Positions 23,761-34,234 are shown, counted from the first letter of the stretch. The stretch is 53,019 nt of DNA from Cellulomonas sp. (GCA_012927595.1 JABBOW010000186.1:1-53019), one strand, 5' to 3'. A program made the numbers and translations. Notes: generated from the sequence alone by a model not told the origin.

Positions 23761-25593
23761 GTGGCGAACGACGAGACGGTCCCGATCGGTGAGTACGCGG
23801 TGCTGGGAGACGGCCGTACCGCCGCGCTCGTCTCGCGACGTGGCTCCGTGGACTGGCTGTGCCTGCCTACCTTCGACTCGGCCGCATGCTTCGCCGCTCT
23901 GCTGGGCACGGCCCACAACGGACGCTGGATGCTGACCGTGCCTGATGCGACCCACGTGGAGCGGACATACCTCGACGACTCGTTCGTCCTGCACACCGTC
24001 TACACCGCGCCGGACGGCACGGCGGTCGTCGAGGACGCCATGCCGCTCGCCGACGGGCGCGCCGACCTGGTGCGGCGCATCACGTGCACGCAGGGCACCG
24101 TCGCGGTCGAACACGAGTGGGTCGTGCGGTTCGGCTACGGCGCTGTCATCCCGTGGCTGCACCGCGTCGTCGACCCCGAAGGTCACCACGCCATCCGCGC
24201 CATCGCCGGGGCCGACTCCCTCGTCCTGCGCGGCGACCGCCTGCCGCACGCCGTGGGTCACCGGCACCGCGACGAGTTCGAGCTGCACGCAGGCGAGAGC
24301 GTCGAGCTCGTGTGCACCTGGGTCAGGTCCTGGGACCCCATCCCCTCACCGTTACCTGTCCAGGAACGGCTCGCGGCGACCGCGACGTCGTGGAGCGCCT
24401 GGGCGAACGGCTGTCGCTACGAGGGGTCGTACCGCGACAAGGTTGTGCGGTCGTTGCTCGTGCTGGGCATGCTCACCGACTCCGAGACGGGCGGGATCGT
24501 CGCCGCCGCCACGACGTCGCTGCCCGAGGACTTCGGCGGCGAACGGAACTGGGACTACCGCTACTGCTGGCTGCGGGACGCCGCACTGACCATCGAGGCG
24601 CTCCTCGAGCACGGGTTCCGCGACGAGTCGACCGCGTGGCGTGGCTGGTTGCTGCGAGCCGTCGCGGGCGACCCCAAGGACCTGCAGATCATGTACGGCG
24701 TCGACGGTCGTCGCGACCTGCCCGAGCGCACGCTCGACCACCTGTCCGGCTACGCGGGCTCGCTCCCGGTGCGCCTCGGGAACGCCGCCGTCGCTCAGGT
24801 TCAGAACGACGTGCTGGGCGAGGTCATGTGCGCACTGCACGCCGCGAGAGATGCCGGTCTGGCGGAGTCGGCCGAATCGTGGTCGCTGCAGCGGCGCCTC
24901 GTCAACCAGCTCGTGCGCCAGTGGCGGGAGCCCGACCGCGGGATCTGGGAGGTGCGCGGTGCCCGGCGCCACTTCACGCACTCCAAGATCATGGCGTGGG
25001 CCGCGCTCGACCGCGCCGTCCGCGGGATCGAGGAGCACGGCCTGGACGGGCCCGCCGAGCTGTGGCGCTCGGAGCGGGACGCGATCCGGGCTGACGTGCT
25101 GGCGAACGGCTGGGACCCGCAAGGGCGCACGTTCGTCCAGTCGTACGGCGCGAAGCACACCGATGCGGCGCTGCTCCAGCTCGTCCAGGTTGGCTTCCTG
25201 CCGCCCAAGGACGACCGCGTCACCAGCACGATCGCGGCGATCCGGCGCGAGCTCGAGGTCGCGCCGGGCCTGCTGCACCGCTACCTGCCCGAGGTGACCG
25301 ATGACGGCGTGGCCGGTTCGGAGCACCCCTTCCTCGCGTGCTCGTTCTGGCTCGCCGACGCGCTCAGTCGCCGGGACGAGCTCGAGGAGGCGACCGCTGT
25401 CCTCGACATCCTCACCAGGCTCACGAACGACGTGGGCCTGCTCGCGGAGCAGTACGATCCGTACACCGGCCAGATGGCGGGCAACTTCCCCCAGGCGCTC
25501 AGCCATCTCGCACTCGTCCGCGCGGTCCACAGCCACGATGAAGCGGTCGCCCGCAAGGCTCACGCCCGGCACCGCACGCTCGGGGGGGCATGA
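23761..25593 (+). CDS. Glycoside hydrolase family 15 protein
   Basis: GH15 enzymes are inverting alpha-glucan or trehalose hydrolases with an N-terminal beta-sandwich and a C-terminal (alpha/alpha)6 barrel. The 610-residue protein shows the actinobacterial GH15 layout: N-terminal IGEYAVLGDGRTAALVSRRG and SVDWLCLPTFDSAACFAALL, the barrel motif GGERNWDYRYCWLRDAALTI, one candidate acid Glu in RGIWEVRG, and a candidate base Glu in LAEQYDPYTGQMAGNFPQ. I use GTG 23761, immediately before ANDETVPIGEYAVLG; upstream codons overlap uvrA on the other strand. Trehalase versus glucoamylase cannot be decided from motifs. Its stop overlaps the next gene. Confidence 0.9.
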   Translation: MANDETVPIGEYAVLGDGRTAALVSRRGSVDWLCLPTFDSAACFAALLGTAHNGRWMLTVPDATHVERTYLDDSFVLHTVYTAPDGTAVVEDAMPLADGRADLVRRITCTQGTVAVEHEWVVRFGYGAVIPWLHRVVDPEGHHAIRAIAGADSLVLRGDRLPHAVGHRHRDEFELHAGESVELVCTWVRSWDPIPSPLPVQERLAATATSWSAWANGCRYEGSYRDKVVRSLLVLGMLTDSETGGIVAAATTSLPEDFGGERNWDYRYCWLRDAALTIEALLEHGFRDESTAWRGWLLRAVAGDPKDLQIMYGVDGRRDLPERTLDHLSGYAGSLPVRLGNAAVAQVQNDVLGEVMCALHAARDAGLAESAESWSLQRRLVNQLVRQWREPDRGIWEVRGARRHFTHSKIMAWAALDRAVRGIEEHGLDGPAELWRSERDAIRADVLANGWDPQGRTFVQSYGAKHTDAALLQLVQVGFLPPKDDRVTSTIAAIRRELEVAPGLLHRYLPEVTDDGVAGSEHPFLACSFWLADALSRRDELEEATAVLDILTRLTNDVGLLAEQYDPYTGQMAGNFPQALSHLALVRAVHSHDEAVARKAHARHRTLGGA

Positions 25594-26297
25594 TGGCGGA
25601 CGCCGGACATGTCGCCCCCAGCGGCCCGACCGTCATGCGCACGCTCGACGAAGTCGTCATCCGCACCGTGTCGGTGGGCCTGATGGACAACAACGCCTAC
25701 CTGCTGACCTGCCGGCGCAGCGGTGCGCAGCTGCTCGTGGATGCCGCCGACGACCCGGACCGACTGCTGGCGCTCGTGCGGGAGGGGTCAGGCTCGGCGC
25801 GGCTCGACCTTGTCGTCACGACGCACCGGCACTACGACCACGTGCGGGCGCTGCGCTCCATCGTCGCCGTGACCGGTGCCCGCGTCGCAGCGGGAGCAGA
25901 CGACGCGGACGCGATCGCCCTGGCCACCGAGACCCCTCTGAGCCGGCGCCTGCACGACGCAGACCCGATCACGGCAGGTCACCTCACCCTGCAGGTCGTC
26001 GCTCTGCGCGGTCACACTCCGGGATCGATCGCGCTGGCCTATCGCGAGCCCGAGCACGCGAGCGCACCGGGCGCGATCCCCGGGCGGGTCCACCTGTTCA
26101 CCGGCGACTCGCTGTTCCCCGGCGGCCCCGGCCGGACGACCAGCAACGCGACGTTCACGACCCTGATGGACGATCTCGAGGCCCGTGTGTTCGCACGGTT
26201 CGACGACCAGACGCTCGTCTACCCCGGGCACGGCGACCCGACGACGCTCGGCGCAGAGCGACCGCACGTCCCGCATTGGCGCGCACGCGGCTGGTGA
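25590..26297 (+). CDS. Metallo-beta-lactamase-fold hydrolase (glyoxalase II-like)
   Basis: The 235-residue protein has the MBL metal-binding motif HRHYDH (HxHxDH) in TTHRHYDHVRAL, a downstream metal His in RGHTPGSIAL, the Asp motif FTGDSLFPGGPGRT, and the last His in VYPGHGDPTTLG. The pattern resembles hydroxyacylglutathione hydrolase and related thioesterases rather than beta-lactamases. The substrate is unknown. The start overlaps the GH15 stop by four bases, so the two are co-transcribed. The second in-frame ATG two codons on is also possible. Confidence 0.87.
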   Translation: MMADAGHVAPSGPTVMRTLDEVVIRTVSVGLMDNNAYLLTCRRSGAQLLVDAADDPDRLLALVREGSGSARLDLVVTTHRHYDHVRALRSIVAVTGARVAAGADDADAIALATETPLSRRLHDADPITAGHLTLQVVALRGHTPGSIALAYREPEHASAPGAIPGRVHLFTGDSLFPGGPGRTTSNATFTTLMDDLEARVFARFDDQTLVYPGHGDPTTLGAERPHVPHWRARGW

Positions 26298-26384
26298 CTC
26301 CCCGGCTCAGTCGCGCTGCGACGGGCCGAGCCAGGCGTTCTCGACCGTCGCGTGCGCCAGCTCCCCGTCCGGCAGGATGGTGCC

Positions 26385-26675
26385 ATGTCGATCTTCGCCG
26401 TCGAGTACACCTACCGCGACCTTCCCGACGTCCGGGCGCTGGCGCTGGCACTTCATCGCGCCTACCTCGGGAGGCTTGCGGAGGACGGTCGCCTGCTGGG
26501 TTCAGGTCCCTATACCGACGGCTCGCCGGGCGCACTGCTCGTGTTTCGCGTCGACGGGCAGGCGGCACTGGACGCGCTGCTCGCGGCTGACCCGTTCGCG
26601 GTGGTCGACCTCATCGCCGAGACCCGTGTCCGGACGTGGGACCTCGTCCTCGGCCAGTGGGCCAACGGGGCCTGA
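26385..26675 (+). CDS. YciI-like family protein
   Basis: This is a 96-residue ferredoxin-fold protein of the YCII/dimeric alpha-beta barrel type. N-terminal FAVEYTYRD and RALALALHRAYLGRLAEDG, then LLGSGPYTDGSPGALLVFR and DPFAVVDLIAETRVRTWDLV match the YciI layout, including the conserved His/Asp region (LHRAYL). I use ATG 26385, since the family starts at SIFAVEY. The biochemical role of YciI proteins is mostly undefined. It lies 87 bases after the MBL gene and is convergent with the S51 peptidase. Confidence 0.85.
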   Translation: MSIFAVEYTYRDLPDVRALALALHRAYLGRLAEDGRLLGSGPYTDGSPGALLVFRVDGQAALDALLAADPFAVVDLIAETRVRTWDLVLGQWANGA

Positions 26676-26706
26676 ACCCTCGGCCGGCTCCACGACGTCT
26701 GACGGG

Positions 26707-27441
26707 TCAGCGCGACCCCCGCAGCGCAACCGGCTCGATGCGCTCTTCGACAGCCGCCCCATCCACCGCCCGGACAACGTAGGCACCCTGACCGGCGCGC
26801 TCGGAGACGGCACCGACGAGGTCCGTCCCGCGGTACACCAGCCCCACACCGTCGTCAGTGCAGTGCGTCGTCGGAAGTGAGCCGTCGGCGACGAGCCGAT
26901 GAACGAGCGGACGCCTCCCCGCCTCGGAGTCGTAGTGCACGCCGTTGCCGAACGGCAGCAGGCCGAGGCCGTTGGTCACGGACCGGAGCTCAGGGCCGAA
27001 CGAGTCGGTCGTACCACCGACGTACCAGCAGATCGAGCCGGCGCTGACCCCGGCTAGGACGACGCCTGCCTCCCACACCCGCCGGAGGATCTGGTCGAGT
27101 CCGTGCACGCGCCACACGGCCAACAGGTTGGCGACCGAGCCTCCGCTGACCCAGACGACGTCCTGCTCGAGCAGGAACCCTTCGAGGTCCTCGACGTTCG
27201 GCATCGTGAACAGCCTCAGGTGCACGAGGTCGAAGCCCCCCAGCCGTGCGGCCTCCTCGGCCTCACCGCGGAACCCCGCCTGGTCACCCCCCGCCGTGCC
27301 GAGATGACACACCCGGGGCCGCCCTGTGACACCGGCGAGATCGACCGCGTGGTGAACGAGCGGCCCGAACTCGAACGCCGTCCGCACCCCCGGAAGGTGC
27401 CCGCCAGAGGTGGCCAGGATGGTCGGCTCCCGATTCGTCAC
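26707..27441 (-). CDS. Peptidase E-like protein (family S51, class I amidotransferase fold)
   Basis: The 244-residue protein has the nucleophile elbow AGVSAGSICWYVGGTTDSFG, which is diagnostic for S51 alpha-aspartyl dipeptidases, along with N-terminal ILATSGGHLPG and the segment VVWVSGGSVANLLAVWR. The serine in GVSAGS is the predicted nucleophile. Substrate specificity is not evident. It is 49 bases downstream of the second terC gene on the same strand and may be read through from it. Confidence 0.88.
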   Translation of the reverse strand: MTNREPTILATSGGHLPGVRTAFEFGPLVHHAVDLAGVTGRPRVCHLGTAGGDQAGFRGEAEEAARLGGFDLVHLRLFTMPNVEDLEGFLLEQDVVWVSGGSVANLLAVWRVHGLDQILRRVWEAGVVLAGVSAGSICWYVGGTTDSFGPELRSVTNGLGLLPFGNGVHYDSEAGRRPLVHRLVADGSLPTTHCTDDGVGLVYRGTDLVGAVSERAGQGAYVVRAVDGAAVEERIEPVALRGSR

Positions 27442-27490
27442 TCGCCGAGGCTAACGCAGGGCTGCCGAGGAGCCACGCCAACGGGCTGCG

Positions 27491-28495
27491 TCACGCGCTC
27501 GGCGGGGCGCCGTTCGTCGCACGACGGGCGTCGCGTCGGGACGCGGCCAGGCTCGCGATGGTCGTCACACCGAGGATCCCGACGATCGCGCTCAACGACA
27601 CCCAGATCGGAACCTCGGGCGCCCACCCGACCGGCTCGCCGCCGTTGATGAACGGCACCTCGTTCTCATGCATCGCATGCAGGACGAGCTTCACGCCGAT
27701 GAAGCCGAGCAGCACGCCGAGCCCGATGTTGAGGTACACCAGGCGGGTCAGCAGGCCCCCGATGAGGAAGTACAGCTGGCGCAGCCCCATCAGGGCGAAC
27801 AAGTTGGCCATGAGCACGAGGTACGGCTCGCGCGTCAGGCCGAAGATCGCGGGGATCGAGTCGAACGCGAACAGGAGGTCGGTCGCGCCGAGCGCGACGA
27901 GGACGATGAGCATCGGCGTCACGAGCCGACGTCCGCCCTCGACGACCGTCAGTCGTACGCCCCGGTAGTCGTCGGTGGCCGGCAGGCGCTTCTGGACGAT
28001 CCGCAGCAGCCGTGGCGGTGTGTAGTCCTCCTCGTCGGTCTCCCCCTCACGCGCCACCTTGACGGCGGTCCACACGAGGAACAGGCCGAACAGATAGAAC
28101 ACCCAGCCGAAGTTTGCGATGACGGCGGCGCCGAGGCCTATGAAGATCCCCCGGAAGACCAGCGCCAGCATGATTCCCACCAGCAGGGCTGTCTGCTGAT
28201 AAGCCCGCGGCACAGCGAACTTGGTCATGATCAGCAAGAAGATGAACAAGTTGTCGACCGAGAGCGAGTACTCGGTGAGCCAGCCCGCGTAGAACTCCGC
28301 CGCGTACTGGGCCCCCGAGGCGACCCAGACACCCAGGCCGAACAGCACCGCGAGCCCGACGTAGAGGGCCAGGTGCCGCATGGACTCCCCCGTGCTGGGC
28401 ACGTGCGGGCGGCGCCCGACGACGGCCACGTCCACGACGAGCAGGCCGCCGGCAAGGCCGAGGGAGATGATCCACACAAGGAGGGAGACGTGCAC
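27491..28495 (-). CDS. TerC family integral membrane protein (distal copy)
   Basis: TerC proteins are polytopic membrane proteins; characterised members export Mn2+ or support metalation of secreted proteins, and others are linked to tellurite resistance. This 334-residue copy has at least seven hydrophobic segments and family motifs SLSVDNLFIFLLIMTKFAVP, ATDLLFAFDSIPAIFGLT and LRQLYFLIGGLLTRLVYLN, with the conserved acidic residues in the membrane (SVDN, FDSIPA). It begins with GTG nine bases after the upstream terC stop (AAAGG nearby), so both are in one transcript controlled by the riboswitch. Confidence 0.93.
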   Translation of the reverse strand: MHVSLLVWIISLGLAGGLLVVDVAVVGRRPHVPSTGESMRHLALYVGLAVLFGLGVWVASGAQYAAEFYAGWLTEYSLSVDNLFIFLLIMTKFAVPRAYQQTALLVGIMLALVFRGIFIGLGAAVIANFGWVFYLFGLFLVWTAVKVAREGETDEEDYTPPRLLRIVQKRLPATDDYRGVRLTVVEGGRRLVTPMLIVLVALGATDLLFAFDSIPAIFGLTREPYLVLMANLFALMGLRQLYFLIGGLLTRLVYLNIGLGVLLGFIGVKLVLHAMHENEVPFINGGEPVGWAPEVPIWVSLSAIVGILGVTTIASLAASRRDARRATNGAPPSA

Positions 28496-28504
28496 GAGAG
28501 CCTT

Positions 28505-29527
28505 TCAGCTGACGACGGCGGACTCCGCAGCACTGACGCGCGTGGCGCCGCCCCGGGTCGTGAGAAGGCTGGCCACCGTCGCGAGAGCGAGGGTTCCGAC
28601 GATGACCGCCAGGGACATCCAGATCGGGATCTGTGGGGCCCAGGTTACGTGACGGCCGCCGTTGACGAACGGAAGCTCGTTGGTGTGCAGTGCCTCGAGC
28701 ACGAGCTTGACGCCGATGAAGCCGAGGATCACGGCCAAGCCCTGGGAAAGGTAGACGAGGCGAGTCAGCAGCCCGCCGAGAAGGAAGTACAGCTGGCGTA
28801 GGCCGAGCAGGGCGAATGCGTTCGTCGTGAAGACGATGTACGGCTCCTTGGTGAGCCCGTAGATCGCCGGGATGGAGTCGAGCGCGAACAGGAGGTCCGT
28901 GCTGCCGATCGCCACCATCACGAGCAGCATCGGCGTCACGTAGCGGGTGCCGCCGATCCGCGTCGTCAGCCGGTCACCGTGGTACTCCTCGGTCGTCGGG
29001 ACGACCCGCTTGAGCAGGCGGACTGCCAGCCCGTCGCTCCGCTGGGCGGAGCCGGCGTCGCTGCCCGCGTCGTGGTCCTGTCGCGCGAGCTTGATGCCGG
29101 TGACGACGAGGAAGGCGCCGAACAGGTAGAAGACCCACGAGAACTGCGCAATGACAGCTGCCCCCAGCAGGATGAACACGGTGCGCAGGACCAGTGCGAT
29201 CGCCACGCCCACGAGCAGGACCTTCTGCTGGTAGGCACGCGGCACCGCGAACCCGGTCATGATGATGAGAAACACGAAGAGGTTGTCGACCGACAGGCTC
29301 TTCTCGGTCACGTAGCCCGCGAAGTACTCCGAGCCGTGGTCCCAGCCCCAGACCACTGCGAGGCCGACGCCGAAGAGGAGCGCGAACGCGATGTAGAAGA
29401 TCGACCACCGGGCGGACTCACGGAAGGTCGGTTCGTGCGGTGTCCGCACGTGCGCGTAGAAGTCGAAGACGATGATCGTGACGACGAGTGCGGCAGTGGC
29501 TCCCCACACCCACAGGGGGAAAGACAT
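28505..29527 (-). CDS. TerC family integral membrane protein (riboswitch-proximal copy)
   Basis: This is a 340-residue TerC paralogue, closely similar to its downstream neighbour (SLSVDNLFVFLIIMTGFAVP, STDLLFALDSIPAIYGLT, LRQLYFLLGGLLTRLVYLS). Acidic residues in the membrane motifs suggest a divalent-cation path. The ATG at 29527 has a strong GGAGG Shine-Dalgarno five bases upstream, lying inside one arm of an 11-base-pair inverted repeat. A yybP-ykoY riboswitch lies just upstream, which supports manganese homeostasis as the role rather than tellurite resistance. An upstream in-frame ATG would start inside the riboswitch and is rejected. Confidence 0.94.
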   Translation of the reverse strand: MSFPLWVWGATAALVVTIIVFDFYAHVRTPHEPTFRESARWSIFYIAFALLFGVGLAVVWGWDHGSEYFAGYVTEKSLSVDNLFVFLIIMTGFAVPRAYQQKVLLVGVAIALVLRTVFILLGAAVIAQFSWVFYLFGAFLVVTGIKLARQDHDAGSDAGSAQRSDGLAVRLLKRVVPTTEEYHGDRLTTRIGGTRYVTPMLLVMVAIGSTDLLFALDSIPAIYGLTKEPYIVFTTNAFALLGLRQLYFLLGGLLTRLVYLSQGLAVILGFIGVKLVLEALHTNELPFVNGGRHVTWAPQIPIWMSLAVIVGTLALATVASLLTTRGGATRVSAAESAVVS

Positions 29528-29531
29528 CGTT

Positions 29532-29561
29532 ACCTCCGGTACGGAACTGAGTACCGGAGGT
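29532..29561 (-). promoter_or_regulatory. Shine-Dalgarno-sequestering hairpin of the terC leader
   Basis: A perfect 11-base inverted repeat (acctccggtac / gtaccggaggt, 8-base loop) ends four bases before the terC ATG, and its 3' arm contains the GGAGG ribosome-binding site. Its 5' arm shares CCTCCGG with the 3' strand of riboswitch helix P1, so the two structures exclude each other. This is the expected expression platform of a translational ON switch. Confidence 0.8.
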
Positions 29562-29663
29562 CTCTCCCACTCGGCGCTCACGCGACCGAGCCGGCGCTAC
29601 CGGGCCGACTACTGAGTCGACCGTGATGACGAGAACGCCGTGGCGGGATACTCCCCTCCAACG
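29554..29663 (-). promoter_or_regulatory. yybP-ykoY (Mn2+) riboswitch aptamer
   Basis: On the minus strand the leader begins TTGGAGGGGAGTATCCC, matching the conserved GGGGAGUA of the yybP-ykoY class, continues with a TTCTCGTCATCACGG segment resembling the conserved CGUCA loop, and ends GGGAGAGACCTCCGG, matching the conserved GAGACC side. The outer strands TTGGAGG and CCTCCGG can pair as helix P1 (five Watson-Crick and two G-U pairs). The class binds Mn2+ and commonly precedes terC genes, as here. A TATGCT hexamer at 29670-29675 would place transcription start at the first base of P1. Confidence 0.85.
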
Positions 29664-29697
29664 GACATCAGCATACGGCACGGCCCCGGCCGGCCTC

Positions 29698-31794
<2,097 letters not shown>

Positions 31795-31800
31795 GGCTCA

Positions 31801-31806
31801 ACGGTA
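31801..31806 (-). promoter_or_regulatory. Putative -10 element, leaderless uvrB transcript
   Basis: TACCGT on the minus strand (TANNNT type) lies six bases before the uvrB ATG with no Shine-Dalgarno between them. The geometry matches the uvrA element. No clear -35 or SOS box is visible. Confidence 0.45.
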
Positions 31807-31874
31807 CGTCGCGGGTCTGACACGCATCTCCCGCGAGTCAACCTGGCACGCCACGAAGCCCGTCACCGACAGGG

Positions 31875-32504
31875 TCACCCACGCTCCGCCGCTGCCTCCG
31901 CCGAGCGCTCGGCCGCCAGCCGGGCCCAGAGGTCGTCGATCTGGGAGCGCAGGTTGGCGTCGCTCCCCGCGCCGTCGAGCACGACGTCCGCGACCTCAAG
32001 GCGCTCGGCGTCCGACGCCTGCGCCGAGACCCGCGCCTCGGCCTCGTCGCGAGACAGCCCTCGCGTACCGATAAGGCGTTCGACGCGCAAGACCGCTGGA
32101 GCGTCCACCACGACGACGAGGTGGAAGGCGCCCGTCTGCCCGGACTCGATGAGCAGCGGGATGTCGTGCACCACGACGGCGTCCGGATCGACGGTCGCGG
32201 CAGAAGCCTCCAGCTCGGCCGCGAGCCGTCGGACGATCGGATGCACGATCGTGTTGAGTCGATCGAGGGCTGCGCGGTCCGCGAACACGATGCTCGCGAG
32301 CCCCGCCCGGTCGAGCTCACCGTCGCCCGTCACGATGGACGGCCCAAACTCGGCCACCACGTCCTCGAGTCCCGGGGTGCCCGGCGCGAGTGCCCGGCGG
32401 GCGAGCTGGTCGGCGTCGATCACCACGGCCCCCAGCTCAGTGAGCCGCCTCGCGGCCACCGACTTGCCTGCTGCGATCCCGCCGGTCAGTCCGATTCGCT
32501 GCAT
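31875..32504 (-). CDS. coaE: Dephospho-CoA kinase
   Basis: CoaE phosphorylates dephospho-CoA, the last step of coenzyme A synthesis. The 209-residue protein has the P-loop IGLTGGIAAGKSVAARRL, VIDADQLARRAL, and the lid/CoA-binding segment VVHDIPLLIESG. I use ATG 32504 (QRIGLTGG follows directly and GAGG lies four bases upstream) rather than ATG 32513 three codons earlier. In several actinobacteria coaE is fused to a GrpB-like domain; here it stops at normal single-domain length. It lies downstream of rpsA, separated by a strong hairpin. Confidence 0.94.
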   Translation of the reverse strand: MQRIGLTGGIAAGKSVAARRLTELGAVVIDADQLARRALAPGTPGLEDVVAEFGPSIVTGDGELDRAGLASIVFADRAALDRLNTIVHPIVRRLAAELEASAATVDPDAVVVHDIPLLIESGQTGAFHLVVVVDAPAVLRVERLIGTRGLSRDEAEARVSAQASDAERLEVADVVLDGAGSDANLRSQIDDLWARLAAERSAEAAAERG

Positions 32505-32567
32505 GATCCTCATCCTGCCCGATCCGGCCGGGCGCCGCCCCCCGGCCGCATCCCCCCTGGACGCACC

Positions 32568-32599
32568 GCGGGCCGGCCACCCGAAGGTGACCGGCCCGC
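32568..32599 (-). terminator. Terminator hairpin after rpsA with UUCG loop
   Basis: An inverted repeat (GGGCCGG and CACC arms against GGTG and CCGGCCC, one A-C mismatch) folds on the minus strand with a C-UUCG-G tetraloop, an exceptionally stable hairpin. It lies in the 130-base gap after rpsA and before coaE. It fits a strong rpsA terminator or attenuator that lowers coaE expression relative to rpsA. There is no T-run. Confidence 0.65.
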
Positions 32600-32634
32600 C
32601 TGCGACCGTCGGGGCAACGAGCGCCCCGGCTGAG

Positions 32635-34110
32635 TCAGTTGCCCGTGAGCTTCTCCCGCAGAGCCGCCAACGCCTCGTCCGACGCGAGGGTTCCGGTGGC
32701 CTCCTCGACCGGGGCCGAGGAGTACGAGGACGCGGTCGCGACAGCGCCGCCGCCGTCACCGTTCGCTGCCTCGGCGTCAGCCTTGGCAGCCTCCGCGACC
32801 TGCTTGCGGTGGGCTTCCCAGCGCTCGTGGGCCTTGGCGTACTGGGCCTCCCACACTTCGCGCTGGGCCTCGTAGCCGTCGAGCCACTCGTTCGTGGCTG
32901 GGTCGAACCCCTCGGGGTACTTGTAGTTCCCGGCCTCGTCGTACTCCGCCGCCATGCCGTACAGCGCGGGGTCGAAGTCGTCGCTGGTCGGGTCGAAGCC
33001 CTCGTTCGCCTGCTTCAGCGACAGCGAGATCCTGCGACGCTCCAGGTCGATGTCGATGACCTTGACGAAGACGTCGTCGCCGACCTGCACGACCTGCTCC
33101 GGGATCTCGACGTGGCGCACAGCCAGCTCTGAGATGTGCACGAGGCCCTCGATGCCGTCCTCGACGCGCACGAAAGCACCGAAGGGAACGAGCTTGGTGA
33201 CCTTGCCCGGGACGACCTGGCCGATCGCGTGCGTCCGGGCGAAAGCCTGCCACGGGTCTTCCTGCGTCGCCTTGAGCGACAGGGAGACCCGCTCGCGGTC
33301 GAAGTCGACGTCGAGAACCTCGACGGTGACCTCCTGACCGACCTCGACGACCTCGGAGGGGTGGTCGATGTGCTTCCAGGAGAGCTCGGAGACGTGCACG
33401 AGCCCGTCAACGCCACCGAGGTCCACGAACGCACCGAAGTTGACGATCGAGGAGACGACGCCCGGACGTACCTGGCCCTTCTGCAGCGTCTGCAGGAAGG
33501 TCGAGCGCACCTCGGACTGCGTCTGCTCGAGCCAGGCACGGCGCGACAGGACGACGTTGTTGCGGTTCTTGTCGAGCTCGATGATCTTGGCTTCGATCTC
33601 CTTGCCGACGTACGGCTGGAGGTCGCGCACCCGACGCATCTCGACCAGCGACGCGGGCAGGAAGCCGCGCAGGCCGATGTCGAGGATGAGGCCGCCCTTG
33701 ACGACCTCGATGACGGTGCCCGTGACGACGCCGTCCTCTTCCTTGATCTTCTCGATCGTGCCCCAGGCGCGCTCGTACTGTGCGCGCTTCTTGGACAGGA
33801 TCAGCCGACCCTCCTTGTCCTCCTTCTGGAGGACGAGTGCCTCGATCTCGTCACCGACCTTGACGACCTCGCCGGGGTCCACGTCGTGCTTGATGGACAG
33901 CTCGCGGGAAGGGATGACGCCTTCGGTCTTGTAACCGATGTCGAGGAGGACCTCATCGCGGTCGACCTTGACGATGGTGCCGGTGACGATGTCGCCATCA
34001 TTGAAGTACTTGATGGTGGCGTCGATCGCAGCAAGGAAGTCCTCGGCCGTGCCGATGTCGTTGATCGCGACCTGCGGCGTGGCGGACTTCGCTGGGGTGG
34101 AGATGCTCAT
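32635..34110 (-). CDS. rpsA: 30S ribosomal protein S1
   Basis: S1 binds mRNA at the 30S platform. The 491-residue actinobacterial form has four S1 OB-fold repeats (roughly residues 35-105, 120-190, 205-275, 290-360; repeats 3 and 4 contain FGAFVDLGGVDGLVHVSELS and FGAFVRVEDGIEGLVHISEL) and an acidic, Ala-rich C-terminal tail. ATG 34110 precedes SISTPAKSATPQVAIND and is the only start consistent with the family; the longer upstream frame is leader. A strong promoter and a 5' hairpin precede it. Confidence 0.97.
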   Translation of the reverse strand: MSISTPAKSATPQVAINDIGTAEDFLAAIDATIKYFNDGDIVTGTIVKVDRDEVLLDIGYKTEGVIPSRELSIKHDVDPGEVVKVGDEIEALVLQKEDKEGRLILSKKRAQYERAWGTIEKIKEEDGVVTGTVIEVVKGGLILDIGLRGFLPASLVEMRRVRDLQPYVGKEIEAKIIELDKNRNNVVLSRRAWLEQTQSEVRSTFLQTLQKGQVRPGVVSSIVNFGAFVDLGGVDGLVHVSELSWKHIDHPSEVVEVGQEVTVEVLDVDFDRERVSLSLKATQEDPWQAFARTHAIGQVVPGKVTKLVPFGAFVRVEDGIEGLVHISELAVRHVEIPEQVVQVGDDVFVKVIDIDLERRRISLSLKQANEGFDPTSDDFDPALYGMAAEYDEAGNYKYPEGFDPATNEWLDGYEAQREVWEAQYAKAHERWEAHRKQVAEAAKADAEAANGDGGGAVATASSYSSAPVEEATGTLASDEALAALREKLTGN

Positions 34111-34169
34111 GTAGGGGTGGGCTCCGTTGCGGACAGGATCTAGTGCGGACAGGGAACGTACTGGATTGA

Positions 34170-34198
34170 CGGTGCCGCCTCTCAGTCGCGCGGCACCG
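34170..34198 (-). promoter_or_regulatory. 5'-terminal hairpin in rpsA leader
   Basis: A perfect 9-base inverted repeat (cggtgccgc / gcggcaccg, 11-base spacer) begins about seven bases after the rpsA -10 hexamer, so the transcript would start at the base of this stem. It may protect the 5' end or act in S1 autoregulation; neither is shown. Confidence 0.55.
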
Positions 34199-34204
34199 CC
34201 GTTC

Positions 34205-34234
34205 ACCCTATCTTCCGTGCGCAGGCAGGGTCAA
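34205..34234 (-). promoter_or_regulatory. rpsA promoter (TTGACC-18-TAGGGT)
   Basis: On the minus strand TTGACC (34229-34234) and TAGGGT (34205-34210) are separated by 18 bases. This is the best match to a housekeeping-sigma promoter in the window, in keeping with strong ribosomal-protein expression. Confidence 0.75.

Noticed and set aside
29528..29581. Earlier ATG for the proximal terC at 29581
   Set aside because: It would place the coding start inside the riboswitch and bypass the strong ribosome-binding site at ATG 29527.
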